Below are positions 46,673 through 58,552 of a stretch of 64,000 nt of DNA, one piece after another (positions within the stretch are counted from its first letter, which is position 1; every line of letters starts with the position of its first letter). Below the pieces are notes generated by a model, which worked only from the letters and a program-made list of their open reading frames with translations, did not search any database and had not been told where the DNA came from. Origin of the DNA: Ostrinia nubilalis (taxonomy: Eukaryota > Arthropoda > Insecta > Lepidoptera > Crambidae); contig NC_087104.1 in NCBI RefSeq assembly GCF_963855985.1, forward strand, positions 9,114,001 through 9,178,000, given 5' to 3'. The translations under genes and the position numbers were made by a program.

Positions 46673-48746
46673 AATTTATTTATTAAATTAAATACATGGT
46701 ACCTGTTACAAATGAAAAGATACGGCCTTCAGAAACTAGGCTTTATTCAACTTAATAAATGAGCTACATTTCTGTTATTTAAGATCAAGATATTTCCACA
46801 AAGATGTCACTTGTATCATTCTTAAAGTACCATAGACAATTTGCAACAGAGGAGGTTCATATCAGTACCTACATATTATACATAGTTACACCCAGATCCG
46901 TCAAAGAAATTAAAATTCATCATTTCAATTTCTGCTCGGCCGGCCGACTCGAAACAGCCTCTCGGCATAGTATCAAATGCATTTGGTCGCCGTACAAATC
47001 ACCGCTTCACGACACGAACGCACGTAAACGTCACGGCGGGAAAAATGACACAGGTCCTGCCTTGACGGGCGCTCGCGCCATACTAATCGATGTCGGCTTG
47101 CGTATTGTAATTTATACTGATATTCACATCAATATTTTGACAAAGTGGTTACTAATATTTAAACAATAACTGTAGAAATCAATTCTACAATGAATATTCT
47201 TTATTTTGGGATACTTTTATTGCAGTTATTGCTGTGTTTTTAAACCAAAAATCACGATCAAAATGTGACGTGAATCTTCAAATTTGCCAAATTATTTTTA
47301 GATTTTACTCAATAATGGTAATGAAATTCAAGAATCTATTTCATTAATGGACTACAAGAATATATGTCCAATGATAACTATATATTTTTAAGCTTATTAT
47401 ATGAGCATAAATAATAGATACAGGACTTTGAAAATGAGTCTGCGGCAATTTTTCCGTAAAATGGTTGTGGGAGATGGGGCACTGTGAATTAAGCAAAAGA
47501 GTTTTAGTAAATCCGTTTCATTAATGGTCAACACCAAGAATTGACCTATCTTTCGCAGTTATTAAATAATCTCTGGGTGTTGCTTAAGATAGTAATTCAT
47601 GCTTCCAAAATCTTAGAAATTCGCACGAAAATGTAAAATGGCTCTTAAAGTTATGTGTTCTTTTTACATGTTTGGTAATGATGATGATGAATCAGATCAA
47701 CATTAAACACCTACATAAGAGAAAAAAATTGCGTAATGGCTACCATTATACATTATTATCGAGAAATGGAATCAAGGAACCGCCCAGATAGCTTTGAAAC
47801 TGAGAATAAATCAGACACAGATTCAATCGAAGATACCACAAAACCGTCTTTAAACGGCACTGATAAGTCTTCATTTCTTGAGACTCAATTAAAAGTTCCC
47901 CTTTGTGTTAAAAGAAAAATATTTCGGGTGGATTCGTGCAGTCGGCGCGGAAATGAAACTTTGCCTAAACTCTTTTATTTCTTTGCGGTATCGACGCCAT
48001 TTGTTACTGAGCCTGGACAATTGAAAGGCTACAGGCTGTAGGCAGCTGCATTGTGCCAAGGGCTGACAGCCGGACGATGGGAAAAGGTTTCGTGGAGGAA
48101 CTCTTTTGTATTTGCGATCAATTTGCCAAAATATCGCCCGCCCAAAACGGCGGTCGCTGTCCGAACAATTGTTAGCCGCTTTGAGCTCTTGCCTTGATGA
48201 AACTTCACTTTTATTAAGCGTTCCTTAAGATCTTAGTATGTGTGTAGACACGTAAAGGGTATTGTGTTTTACAGAGAAAACCTTTAGGAAAGTGATATTT
48301 TAAACGACGGCACTTCTTGTAATTTTAATAAAGAGATTTTGCAACGAAAATGTAAAACAAAATCAGTCTAGAAAGATCTCTTTAGACTATAAAATAACAA
48401 TGCGATTTGATTCTGCTTAGTTTGGATTGTATTATTAAAGTTGTGTTTATTACTTTGCTATGCCTATTAGACTATCTTCAAAGCTAAATTAAATGCTTAA
48501 GTGATATAATTTTCGTACTGTCAAAATGGAAATTTTCTTGGAATTAAATGGGACAGCGAGGGAAATTAAGAAAATGAGACTGGTTTGTTCGCTATTAGAT
48601 AGTCGTTAGGTCGCGTCTTGGCTACTGTATTAGGACTTCAGACGAAATAATTTCCAGCTAGCCATTAAATAGCTGTTAGAAGCTATTTTGTTTTGTTAAT
48701 ACTTAGTTAATTGGCCTTTAAAAGGCACCGAAATAGAGGCGTTACC
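46673..48746. other. Intronic DNA, nothing firm recognised
   Basis: No gene was recognised. GATGATGATGAATCA at about 47680 may be an RTE-type LINE tail. The block at about 48020-48190 is GC-richer than its neighbours, without repeats, and could be regulatory. Evidence is composition only. Confidence 0.35.
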
Positions 48747-49261
48747 AAGATAATAATAATAATAATAATAAAATCTTTATTTAAGCAAGACAGATTTACA
48801 AAAAACGGAATGACAGTCTTAAGCTAATTACATGCTATGGTGGATTGTGAAGAAGTGTTGGTAGCGGTTCTCGCACTAGGTATGCACCTGTATCGCGAGA
48901 AACCAGGTAACATTTTGCCAAGCAATTTTTATGCGGGTGGACTGAATTGACGACTGCCTTTAGGTAATTTACTTACATAATACAAATTTACAACAACAAG
49001 CAAATTATACAAGAGTGGAGATATATTGTATGAGTGTGTGTGAGCGTGTGTGAGTACCTGCACTGTATGTAGTCAATTATTGTGGTATTTTGAGTAGGTT
49101 TTCCGTTTCCAGGTACGAGAGGGAAAGTAGCCATTTAGTGACGTCTCTGGCAGCCTGCCGAACTGAGGAGAATCTGATGTCACAAAAGCGTGTTATTTTG
49201 TTGTAGATAAAAGGGAGCCTGAAGTTAAGGTGGTTCCTAGCAAATGTGGTCTTAACTGGGT
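48747..49261 (-). mobile_element. 5'-truncated LINE (CR1/jockey-like), 3' end with TTA tail
   Basis: The minus-strand element ends in a (TTA)n tail (ATAATAATAAT... at 48747-48771 on the plus strand) after TAAAGATTTTA. It carries about 300 bases of 3' untranslated DNA and the last 60 codons of the polymerase protein. The coding part is uninterrupted, so the insertion is fairly young. Confidence 0.7.
49077..49259 (-). pseudogene. C-terminus of a LINE polymerase protein, 60 codons
   Basis: The frame is open from the truncation point to TAA. It contains TTFARNHLNFRLPFIYNKIT, FSSVRQAARDVTKWLLSLSY and the end ENLLKIPQ. The pattern NxxFRLPFIYNK...WLLSL recalls the C-terminus of lepidopteran jockey/CR1-type polymerase proteins, downstream of the reverse transcriptase. 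No catalytic motifs remain in this part. The clade is my inference. Confidence 0.6.
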
Positions 49262-50346
49262 AGGTACTAAGAAATACAAGAGGTATTTCTTATACTCTTT
49301 TGTTTTAAGAATCAACTTTTAAAGCTGCGTAAGAAAAGATAAACAATAAACATACTTAATTTTGTCGAACAATGTATGTGACTTTGTGTGCAGCAAATAA
49401 ATGTTTACTTTACTTGACTTTACTTTATTGTTATGCCACAAGAAATAATTATGTTTACAATTGAATCTAAGTTTGATTGGCTGAGTTTTGATAACAATGT
49501 CTAAATCTTAGACTGATATGACGCGTCCTTTAAAGTCCTTTGGTGCCTCATCTAAAATTGAAAATTGATTCTGACATTTCCATTAGTTAAAATAAATGTA
49601 CTGTTAAGAAAACAAAACCATTGTAATCGATTAGAACACTCAGTTTCGAGTGAAGTTCAAATTGATTCAAAGTTTTTCAAATCTTACCACTTTACAAAAG
49701 AAAAGTTTAAGTGGAGTTGCTTTTACTTCAAATTGATTTATCTACGACGAAATTACCTACCATTTTTATATTGCCTTATTTTCTTGAATAAAACTATTAT
49801 ACTCCAAATAATATAAATTACAGACCTGTATCCCACCTGTGTTATATTTTTACGAGTGTTCAATACGAAATTATTTTATTAACGGTTTACATCAGAATCG
49901 TAAAACATTTTATAACTTAATGCGCAGACGAAAAAGGGAAATAGAAATAACGATAACAGCTTTACTATAAATGTTTAATTTCCAGATAATTATACTAAAC
50001 ACTTAACTGTCACATTTAACGTAACGTTTGATAAAGATAATTATCTTAATAACTTTTATATCGATCGAACTAACAGTTGGATTAAAATAAATGGTATAGA
50101 GGTAGGCTACTCAATGGAATTACCATATAAGAAAGATGTATTTTCGGATTAGGCCCACATGGAGATGAAACGGGCAAGGATAACCGTTTTTATCCATTCA
50201 CTATTATCAGTGAGATAGGATCCGGATATTCCGGATGTCGGATGAGTCTTTGTTTGAATACAGATTGAGAGATAGCTGGCCAACTCATAGAAATGACGTA
50301 ATGTAATTTCTGTGTAACATTTGAAATGCAAATTTTCATTTGGAAT
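49262..50346. other. Intronic DNA, nothing recognised
   Basis: AT-rich. A CTTTACTTGACTTTACTTTA stretch near 49407 resembles retroelement tail sequence but has no body attached. Confidence 0.4.
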
Positions 50347-50348
50347 TA

Positions 50349-50669
50349 CAGTAGAACGCCGATTATCCGAATTAATTGGGACCGGGGTCGATTCGGATAA
50401 TCGAAAATTCGGATAATCGGACATAGACTGGTAATAAAGAAAAAACGTGTTAAAAACGAACTGACACAAATAGAATAAACTTTATTAACTGTGTTTAGAG
50501 TTCTACAATAACGCTTAGTTGAAAAATATCTAGACTCCTGTGAGTTCCAACTTGTTACAATACAACAAAACAAAAATTCCTAGGTTTTAATTTTTTATAT
50601 TACCCTTAGAACCGATTCGGATAATTGGCGATTCGGTTAATCGGCGTTCGGATAATCGGCGTTCTACTG
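50349..50669. mobile_element. 321-bp pogo/Tigger-type MITE
   Basis: The ends CAGTAGAACGCCGATTATCC and complement are perfect, and with TA on each side (50347-50348, 50670-50671) pair over 24 bases. CAGT...CGATTATCCGAA is the typical end of pogo/Tigger-type Tc1/mariner elements. The word TTCGGATAATCG is repeated several times near both ends, as expected of transposase binding sites. It is non-coding. Confidence 0.85.
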
Positions 50670-50880
50670 TAGTTTTTTTTAGTGATCATGTTCGTTATCG
50701 ACTTTGTCATTATCGGTTTTGTTAAATTAAAATTGATAGTTCTTTTAACTTATGCTTTGGAAGTGTCAATTAAGGAAAAGTTTTCTGACTTTATAAAATG
50801 TTTTCGTGCTTCGGAAGATGCCGTTGATCCGAGTGTCTGTTGTCCGAACCTTTGGCCTAAAATTAACACCAGTAGGCCTA

Positions 50881-50991
50881 GGATGCTTGCCGTGATAAGC
50901 GTTTATCGCGCCATTTTATCGGTTTAACGCGATAATCCCATACATTTTGACGTCTAAAATCATCGATAAGATTTTACCACGGCGCGCATCC
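50881..50991. mobile_element. 111-bp MITE (GGATGC...GCCGTG) with TA flanks
   Basis: GGATGCTTGCCGTGATAA and its complement TTACCACGGCGCGCATCC form imperfect inverted ends with TA on both sides (50879-50880, 50992-50993). The inside has GATAA/TTATC words pairing around TTTTATCG and CGATAAGAT. Not coding. Confidence 0.6.
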
Positions 50992-51477
50992 TATCCCGGC
51001 AGGGTTGCGATTGTAGATAAAGCCCGAAGGATCTACCTTAGAAGTTTTGTCGTATTTGCCAAAATCTGTTGTAAGAGAATAGGGTAACAACAGTATTAAT
51101 CTGCTAAAATCTATCCTATTTAATCTCAGACAAGTCTAGTCACTATTAAGATTGCCACGTGGATTTTTTTCGCAAAGTGGGCGCTAGCAAAAAGTATCCC
51201 GTGGCAAAAAGTCCGGAAGAGCCCGCATCTGCTCCTGTGGGAACCGCGCCGGTTAGTCAGGCACTCTGGTGCCATCCTGCTGGATTAATTTTATCCTGTT
51301 GATTTTGTTTTAATACTATCCTTGAGGTCTTTTTTGCGACTGGTTAGGCATTAAAAATAAAAAGTACCTAGTGTTTCCAATTTAACGCTTTTTGTTTAAA
51401 GTTAAGTACCTATGTGAATGTATTTTAATAGTATCCGAGCACTAAAAATCGGACCTATTCAAGGCGAGAGCAAATAT

Positions 51478-51573
51478 GCCCGCCCTTACAGGGCACATTA
51501 TGTAGGCATCTTAGACTGCATCTCACTTAACATAAGGTGTGATTACAGCTACACATACCTGCCTTGTTTTACA
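51478..51573 (+). mobile_element. LINE 3' end, diverged relative of 14977-15074
   Basis: It shares GCATCTTAGACTGCATCTCA, the CACTTAACAT..AGGTG stretch, CCTGCCTTGTT and an A run with the other copies, but with several substitutions, so it is an older insertion. Confidence 0.7.
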
Positions 51574-51983
51574 TAAAAAATATTACCTATATAATTGCAA
51601 ACGCGTACTTTTGTGAGGATGTACCTATGCATGTTTGTTAGAATTTCAAGCAAGAATTTGGAGAAACGAATTTTGAAGAAATTATACCTCAGACTGTAAG
51701 GTTTAGGTAGGCTATTTTTATCAATATCTTCGCGGACGAAAAAGAAGCTTATAAAAATATTTTTGAACACTTGATGTCAACTATAGTTACTCGTAGGTAC
51801 ACCTACTTTACATCCCGACCCAGACTTGAAACGACCCGCCTTAGGTCCTCCCTTTGCCTGATGTCGAGTGTAAAGTTACTGAAAGGTCGGCGACGCATCA
51901 GCTATTCTCTTTACCTTTCAAACTCTATGGACGGTACTTTCTGGTCTATTTTTAACCTTGGGTTTTTACTAAGTTTGTTCTCA

Positions 51984-52005
51984 TTTTTTTTTTTTTTTTT
52001 TTTTT
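51984..52005. repeat. T22 homopolymer
   Basis: Twenty-two T residues followed by GGATGGCAACCAAACC. It may be the poly-A tail of a minus-strand retroelement, but no body was recognised. Confidence 0.85.
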
Positions 52006-52115
52006 GGATGGCAACCAAACCTCTCTGGGAGGTTTATTTCTGCCAATGTCGAGTGAAAAATAATTGATAAAGTTATCAATAGAACGTGGGTGTTTCAGTT
52101 CTATTGATTTTTCAT

Positions 52116-52378
52116 GGATTCCGTGGAGTTAAGTATGCCCGTAAGCAGGTTTCGAGACGCCACCGGGTCCAAAGCGGGTTGTTCATACGACAACCCACTC
52201 GACACTCGATGCGCGCTCAAATTCGAAGTATTTCAATGTTTTTTATAATTTATCACTTCACTGCACTTTAGAACACAAAATAACACCAAATTTGTACACT
52301 AAAGTCCATTAAATAATAAATTGAAACCATTAAAACAGATCGACCATGCTTCCCGTTCAACTACCCTCCACGGAATCC
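52116..52378. repeat. Inverted repeat, 13-bp arms 237 bp apart
   Basis: GGATTCCGTGGAG (52116-52128) and CTCCACGGAATCC (52366-52378) are perfect complements. Flanks and interior show no further pairing. It may be a worn MITE or chance. Confidence 0.35.
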
Positions 52379-55300
52379 TGTTCTCATTTTAGTTAAGAAT
52401 TGCTAGATTGAGTCACCATGATTAATAAGAACTACCAATGGAATATATCTTGTAATATGTATCAAAGCTTAAACAGACAGAAAGACTTTGGTCCTATAAG
52501 CTACTTAGATATTCCAATAAGTCTATAGCGGTTCTTTATAGCTGATACATTGGTGTTGGAACCACACATTAGAACTAAGAACAAGAAGATATAAGAACAA
52601 TTTTCACCTTAATAAGACGCTGGAGTACGGACGACAATAAATCAGACTATCTATTTTTGTTGCAACATCGCCCGAATTACAAGTGCATAAAGATCACACA
52701 ATTATAACTTGACGTGCCATCGTCTATAAAAAGCTTTTAGTCCATTAATTATACTATCAAAAAATATTGGACACGTATTATAACCACGCCTTGACGTCAC
52801 GGGCCTCTTCTTTTGAACTCTGGCGCGCTTTATCTCTTTCAATTTTCATAGTTTTTAAAAGAGAAAAATATGTGTCGAGTATTTTCCTTTTAGGGTAAAT
52901 AAATGATGAAGCAATAAATATGTCGAGTACTGAGTATAATGCATATCGTCACAATTTCCATTCCCCGTTAATATCGATACCGTTCTGTTCCGTTACGCGA
53001 AAACGTAATTTTCCAGCTGCTCGGTTCTCGTCAATCGTATTTTTCGATGTCCAAGACCTTATCTTGCCGACAGCTCGAATTACGTGACTCTTTGTGTAGT
53101 ATCTTATAAATCTCTCTTGGGGCAATTGAAAAAAATCAACGGAGTAATAAATCTGGACCAGTGGACCAATCGATGCAACGACAGTCGCTGAATGGCCGAG
53201 ATGTAAAATTTATGAGATATTGTAAAGCTCATTTCGCCTCGTGCCAAAGAAAGTTTAAAATTGCTCAGTTGAAAGCTTTTTACTTTGTATGTAGCGTTTT
53301 ATTTGTATTAGTTTTCAAATAAAATCAAATATCTGTCTGAAATAAGATGCAAATTATATTTCTCCTTATTTTCTATTCCGTTTACTAACTTTATATGTAT
53401 TTCAACCACTTACGAGACTGGTCTGGTGAATAAATTATGACATGACAGGAGTAGGAATTCAGTTATGAAGACTTTGATTGGTTCAGCTTGATTGCAAAGA
53501 CAGTTCTGGCGTGGTCAGGTCAATAAAAAATAATATTATCATGATCTGATCGTGTTCAATCTTTACACAAAAAGCTATAAACAAACACACTCTTAAATCG
53601 ATCTTTCTAAGTTCAATTTCAAGCAAAAGAACATTAACAATGAATGTATTTTATTTGTAAGTACACTTTATCATCAGACATCTTGCAATGGGGAGCCTAT
53701 CGCAAAGAAAAGCTTCGATTAAAAATAAGAATTGATATCTGGAGGATAAAATTGTGTGATGCGAACGTCTCATGCTATCGGGAACCTGACAGTGACTGAT
53801 CGCCGGCTGGGCCAGACATCCCCCTACCCCCCACTTTAGGGATGGCGACTTTCTAACTAAATGTTATTTTTAGTGAGAGCGGGATGATAGGGAGGAGTAT
53901 ACCCTGAAGATTATCGGTAACGGTAATAGATTTTTGAGGTATCTGAACTATGAATCTGGTGCAACGCCATGTAGCTCTATTTTACCGAACTATGATATAT
54001 GTATGTATTTTGTTCAGACAGTAAAGTTAAGGAACAATAATGTTGGCACTCTTTGTTTTAAAGTCTGGCTAGTTAAGATATTACAGAAATAAACGTATGT
54101 ACGTATACCTACCAATAACAATAACGAGTAGGTACTTAATTGTTTCTCCTCTAAGAGGGACAGTTTCTGTTTAATTAGGTACCTATTTAGTTTGACCCTA
54201 GAAAGAAACTTTTCTGAAATCCTTATTCAGAAATAACCCTCGACTCAATCACAATGGAGTTTCAATATTAACCCTAACTAATATAGGGTTACCTGACTTG
54301 TAGACTCGTGTTTTGCTTTAAAATACAAAACTCAGTATCACAAAAAGTAAGCGAAACCTTGTTTGATTTTTACCTAATTAGTATTTGCCAACCCTGCTCC
54401 TTACTGACGTCAGCACAAGAATTCACTTTGTCGTAAGAATATTCGCATTCTCGTAAGAATTTCGCGCCCGATTGAATGTTGTGACTGCCGGGAACCAAAC
54501 GCGGGACAATTGATGGCCGAAGCATAGAGACAAGCATGACAAGCTCGTTGGTTTGCAATAATAAATCGTAATAACAACAAAAGGTGGTGGAATTGGGCTG
54601 AGTCACTAACTGTATCAGATTTCTTAGGACGCTATAATGTTTTTCGTCTGGTAACAATAAGTAGTTCAGTAACTGCTCCTGATAACTAAAGAAACGTTGA
54701 ACACAAATAGATATTGAGATGTATTCAAAGTACAAATATACCTACTGATGATAGTTCGAAAGATGTGAGAAAAGAGAAAAAAATAATTTTAATTATCTAA
54801 CAAATATTTTTACGCTGCGCTTGCCTTGCGAAAGTCCTTGTTTGAAATCTTAATGTAGCGTTTAATATGATAAGACACCTATATTTTCGGCTACAACTTG
54901 ACTTTATGGACAGTTTGAATGTTAATAATAACTGCAACTTTCTAGCTGTTATTGCACTATAAAATCCGTCTGGACTTATAATAACAGCTGAATTATAAAA
55001 TCTGCCAACACATCTTAGATGGAAATCCCCGTTATCTGCGAAATACGCTTTTGTCGCGGATTGTTGCAAATATCTTGCTGTTTATTTAATAAATGCTAAC
55101 AATGCACTACAAAATTACTAAAACAATTGTTTACAATTTCGTCGCAAAAATTTTTAGCTGAAATAACAGTGCTATAATGAAAAGAAAATTCTAAGCGCTT
55201 TTGGTTTTTATTTGTTCTGCTTGAAAATCTCAGCAATTCGCTGGAAAATTAAAGCTTTGCAGACTGCGGCCGGATCATTGACTCGTGCCATTTATTTTTA

Positions 55301-55620
55301 GTTAACTTTAACTGTATTTAGACATTTAAAAGTGATGCTATAGCAGTACAATAGGTTGTTTTATTATCACTGAAATAAAGAAGTGAATCAATTTAAAAAA
55401 AAAACCTTCATAGATGAGATTGGGAGATTAGTGGTGCATTAGGTCCCTTTAGCAAATTACAAACCAATTAGGCTGAATAGCATAATAATATTTATTTTGA
55501 TGGTATTTGACGACTGCCTGGCTTAGTAGCCGTCTGAACTATGCCAGAGATCATGGCTTCAAACTTCGCACAATAGTACAAATTATAGTAATTAGTTATG
55601 TGAGTTTCGTCTGTTTTCTA
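52379..55620. other. Intronic DNA, nothing recognised
   Basis: About 3.2 kb without recognised transposon ends, tails or reading frames. The 121-codon minus-strand frame at 54370-54735 has no motif. Confidence 0.4.
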
Positions 55621-55735
55621 TAGTCAAAGTCAAAATTTCTTTATTTGTTTAGACTAATAAATAGTACTTACAAATCGTTAAATATTTTGCTCTTAAGGAG
55701 CCTCTACATGTATAGGTTTCCTTAGTGAGGGAAAA
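55621..55735 (-). mobile_element. LINE 3' end on the minus strand
   Basis: AGTCAAAGTCAAAATTTCTT followed by TATTTGTTTAGACTAATAAA and GCTCTTAAGGAGCCTCTACA is a terminus I recall from lepidopteran non-LTR elements (inverted AAGAAATTTTGACTTTGACT tail). No coding part is kept. Confidence 0.55.
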
Positions 55736-56537
55736 ATATAAATTAGTTAAGCAGTAGTACAATCACTGATGTTGTGTATTTGTGTCCAATAAACTAAGTT
55801 AGCATTACTTAGTTTGTTGACTGTTAACTTAACTGGTGGCATGTACAGTCAGCATATCAAACTACGCATTACTGTTGGAAAACCACCCCTGTTGCCTACT
55901 AAATAAGACACCACAGTCTTTAGTTTGACGAGCGGTTGTCTGTTCTTAACACCCATGTTAGCTTGTCGGCTAAGTATGTAGAAACTTGCCTCACTGATCG
56001 AGTATGCAAGTTTCTTGGGTTTAATATGATCATGTAACGATATTAAGTCTTAGGGCATTGTTGTAAGTACTATTAAAATACAGTGTTATTGGACAGATTT
56101 GTCATCAACAAATTAACGGTTGCCTATCTATAAAAACGTCTTTTGTTTTAACTCTAGATCCTATTTTGTGTCTAGACTCAGAATTTAGGTGTGTAGTGTT
56201 TAGTCAGAACAAATAACAATTTTATAATGTGTAGTTTTAGAATCTAGGTGTATTTTCGTTTTAAAAGAATACTATATACTTTTATTACGTATAGAAAGAA
56301 AGCACTAACAACATTTAAATGATAAACGAGACAAATTGTGTAGAAAACTAAATACAACTACAACTCAATAAGCACTCAACTTTAATACGTTTTAAACCTC
56401 TTTCGTAACCAACTTTAATGGTAAGTCTGGAAACTCATGCTAAACTTTGAAGTTTAGTTGCTAGTAAATAGTTTACTTACTGGGAGAAGAATTTCAATTT
56501 CTTTTTAAGTATCGCAGATCACTTCACAAATAAGTAA

Positions 56538-56848
56538 CGCCCGTATTCACAAACATTACTATGAATTCTCACAGTGCACGTGGACGCACATAGTGACACA
56601 CGAAACAATCACAGAGCTCTATTCATTGCTGTGCGTTCGATTTGCTGCTTCAACGTTTAAGTAAACTTATATTAAAGGACTCTTCAAACTACCTACTCTT
56701 AGTTTATTTCAAAAGAATCATGTCGACGACATAATTATACTTTCTATAGCTGAGTTGCACCATCTTACTTTAACTTTGACAAACGTAATAAATCTGTCAA
56801 ACTCCATGCATAAAGGACTTATGCAAGCATCGTTTGTAAGTACGGGCG
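56538..56848. mobile_element. MITE family B, copy 2, with TAA duplication and internal insertions
   Basis: It begins CGCCCGTATTCACAAACATT and ends GTACGGGCG, flanked by TAA at 56535-56537 and 56849-56851. The neighbouring unit at about 57240 shows the unoccupied site, so the ends are firm. It contains half of a family A MITE (56748 to about 56812). Confidence 0.8.
56748..56812. mobile_element. MITE family A, copy 3 (left half only)
   Basis: AGCTGAGTTGCACCATCTTA leads through TTAACTTTGACAAACG to CAAACTCCATGCATAAAGG, matching the left and middle part of the family. The right inverted end is missing. Confidence 0.65.
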
Positions 56849-57833
56849 TAAGTGCCTGTGTTAATTATTTTAATGCAGTCTACACACCAACCCGCCGACA
56901 TGAGTGTCGTCGACTTTTGACATGTTGGCAAAAGGAAAGTACAAGTCGTTGACATGATTCTTTTGAAATAAAGTAGAGTTTTGTAGAGTCCTTTAGTTTA
57001 AGATTACTTAAACATTCACAAGAATTGGGTTACTAATTAGGACTAAAAATAAGAGGATAGGACTGTAAAAGAATTGAAGTAAATGCGATACTCATTAGAG
57101 ATCGTCTCTTGTTTTTATCTGTAAAAGGCTTACCTAATTACGTTCTACTTACCTTTTAAACTCTATTCTTAGTAGATAAATTAGAGTTTTAGAAGATTTC
57201 CAATTTCTCCTTAATAGTATCGAAGATCACTTCACAAATAAGTAGCTAAGTGCCTGTGCAATTTTAGTAATAGATACTTAAACATTATCTAGAATTGTGA
57301 TACTAATTGGAACTAAAAATAGGACATGTAAATAGATAGAAGTAATTGTGATACTCATCTGAGATCGTCTCATGTTTTTATTTGTAAAAGGATTAATTAA
57401 GTTCGTGTTACCTCCTTAAGTCTATTCTTAGTGGATAAATCAGAGTTTTAATTCGTGTTCTTTTTTGTTTCAGGTATATTATTATAATCAGCGACTAAAT
57501 CTTACGGATACGGTATTTGATAGAGCATTTAGAATACAAAATTAAGTATTAAAATACTGTTTTACATTTAGCTTTATATGCATGTTATTGTTTGATTGAA
57601 ATGCTTCTGCGAATTTTTCAAATTTTTTTTTGCAATAAACAATGGTTTTAAATTAATTTTTGTTTTATTATTTCATTTTTATTTTAATAACTAAAGTTAT
57701 TTGCATATAAGGATATTCATCTCTATTTAAAATATTTATCATTTTCGTAGTATTTATGTACATTTTATTATATTGTAGGTTAATTAATATTCATTTTGTA
57801 ATAATAGCTTTACATCTTAATTAAAACTACTAT

Positions 57834-58099
57834 ACAGGGTGTTAGGTAAATGGGTATATGAGCCGACACAAGCCCATGTTAACATGGTCATATAAATGGT
57901 ATGGTGAAGTCAGAAAATTGATATCTTCATTTAAATTATTTTAATTTTCATACAAATCGGATTTTATAAAATTTATTTTGTATGAAAATTAAAAAACATA
58001 AAATGATGATATCAAATTTCTGACTTCACCATACCATTTATATGCCCATGTTAACATGGGCTAGTGTCGGCTCATATACCCATTTACCTAACACCCTGT
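57834..58099. mobile_element. 264-bp near-perfect palindromic MITE with TA flanks
   Basis: The core is 57835-58098 with TA on either side. The ends are CAGGGTGTTAGGTAAATGGG and complement, and pairing continues through GGTATGGTGAAGTCAGAAA/TTTCTGACTTCACCATACC almost to the centre. It would form a hairpin with a stem over 100 bp. TA site suggests a Tc1/mariner-type mover. Confidence 0.85.
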
Positions 58100-58257
58100 A
58101 TAACAAGACAATTTTAATAATTAAAGGCGTGCTGTGTTAATTTTAAACTCTACGTAAATTCTAAGTACATTATGTACAATCAATATCATATCAGCCTATA
58201 CATAGTAGGTACCTACAGTAATTTTGTTGAAAAACATAATCTATTATCTATTATCTG

Positions 58258-58552
58258 TCGGCCGTTTGGTGTAGTGGTTCAGAACGGACTACTATGCCGA
58301 GAGGTCCCGGGTTCGATTCCCGGCCGAGCAGAAATTGAAATGATGAATTTTAATTTCTGTGACGGGTCTGGGTGTGACTATGTATAATATGTATGTATTT
58401 AAAAAAAAAGTATATAAGTAGTATATCCGTTAAGCTAGCACCCATAACACAAGCATTAAGTTGCTTACTTTGGGGCTAGCTGGCGCTGTGTGAAATTGTC
58501 CAAAGATGTATTTATTATTTATTATTATTTATTTATTTATTATTTATTTAAT
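58258..58552 (+). mobile_element. tRNA-derived SINE, near full length
   Basis: The head has a pol III A box TGGTGTAGTGG (58267-58277) and B box GGTTCGATTCC (58310-58320), about 33 bp apart, as in a tRNA gene. The body then has GACGGGTCTGGGTGTGACTA, an A9 run, 'agtatatccgtta', 'gctagctggcgctgtgtgaa' and a (TATT/TATTT)n tail at about 58508-58552. The layout matches the Metulj-type SINEs I recall from butterflies. It is probably transcribable by pol III on its own. The 71-codon frame overlapping it is not a gene. Confidence 0.85.

Larger units (their letters stand above)
56485..57460. repeat. Old local duplication with nested transposons
   Basis: A unit of about 250 bp, containing GATCACTTCACAAATAAGTA, AAGTGCCTGTG, ACTTAAACATT and GAGATCGTCTC, occurs twice. 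The second unit (about 57199-57460) is plain. The first is split by a MITE (56538-56848) and by further material up to about 57000. An inverted pair of about 45-55 bases, including TTTCAAAAGAATCATGTC (about 56707) and its complement at about 56953, spans the MITE right end. Confidence 0.7.

Noticed and set aside
52116..52378. Confident MITE call for the 13-bp inverted repeat
   Set aside because: Only 13 bp pair, with no target duplication and no interior pairing; kept only as a low-confidence repeat.
54370..54735. 121-codon minus-strand frame as a gene
   Set aside because: No motif, and residue composition is typical of random AT-rich translation.
58258..58330. Functional tRNA gene
   Set aside because: The A and B boxes are present, but the sequence continues directly into a SINE body and TATTT tail, the anticodon region does not fold cleanly, and the 3' half recurs at 46563 without the head.
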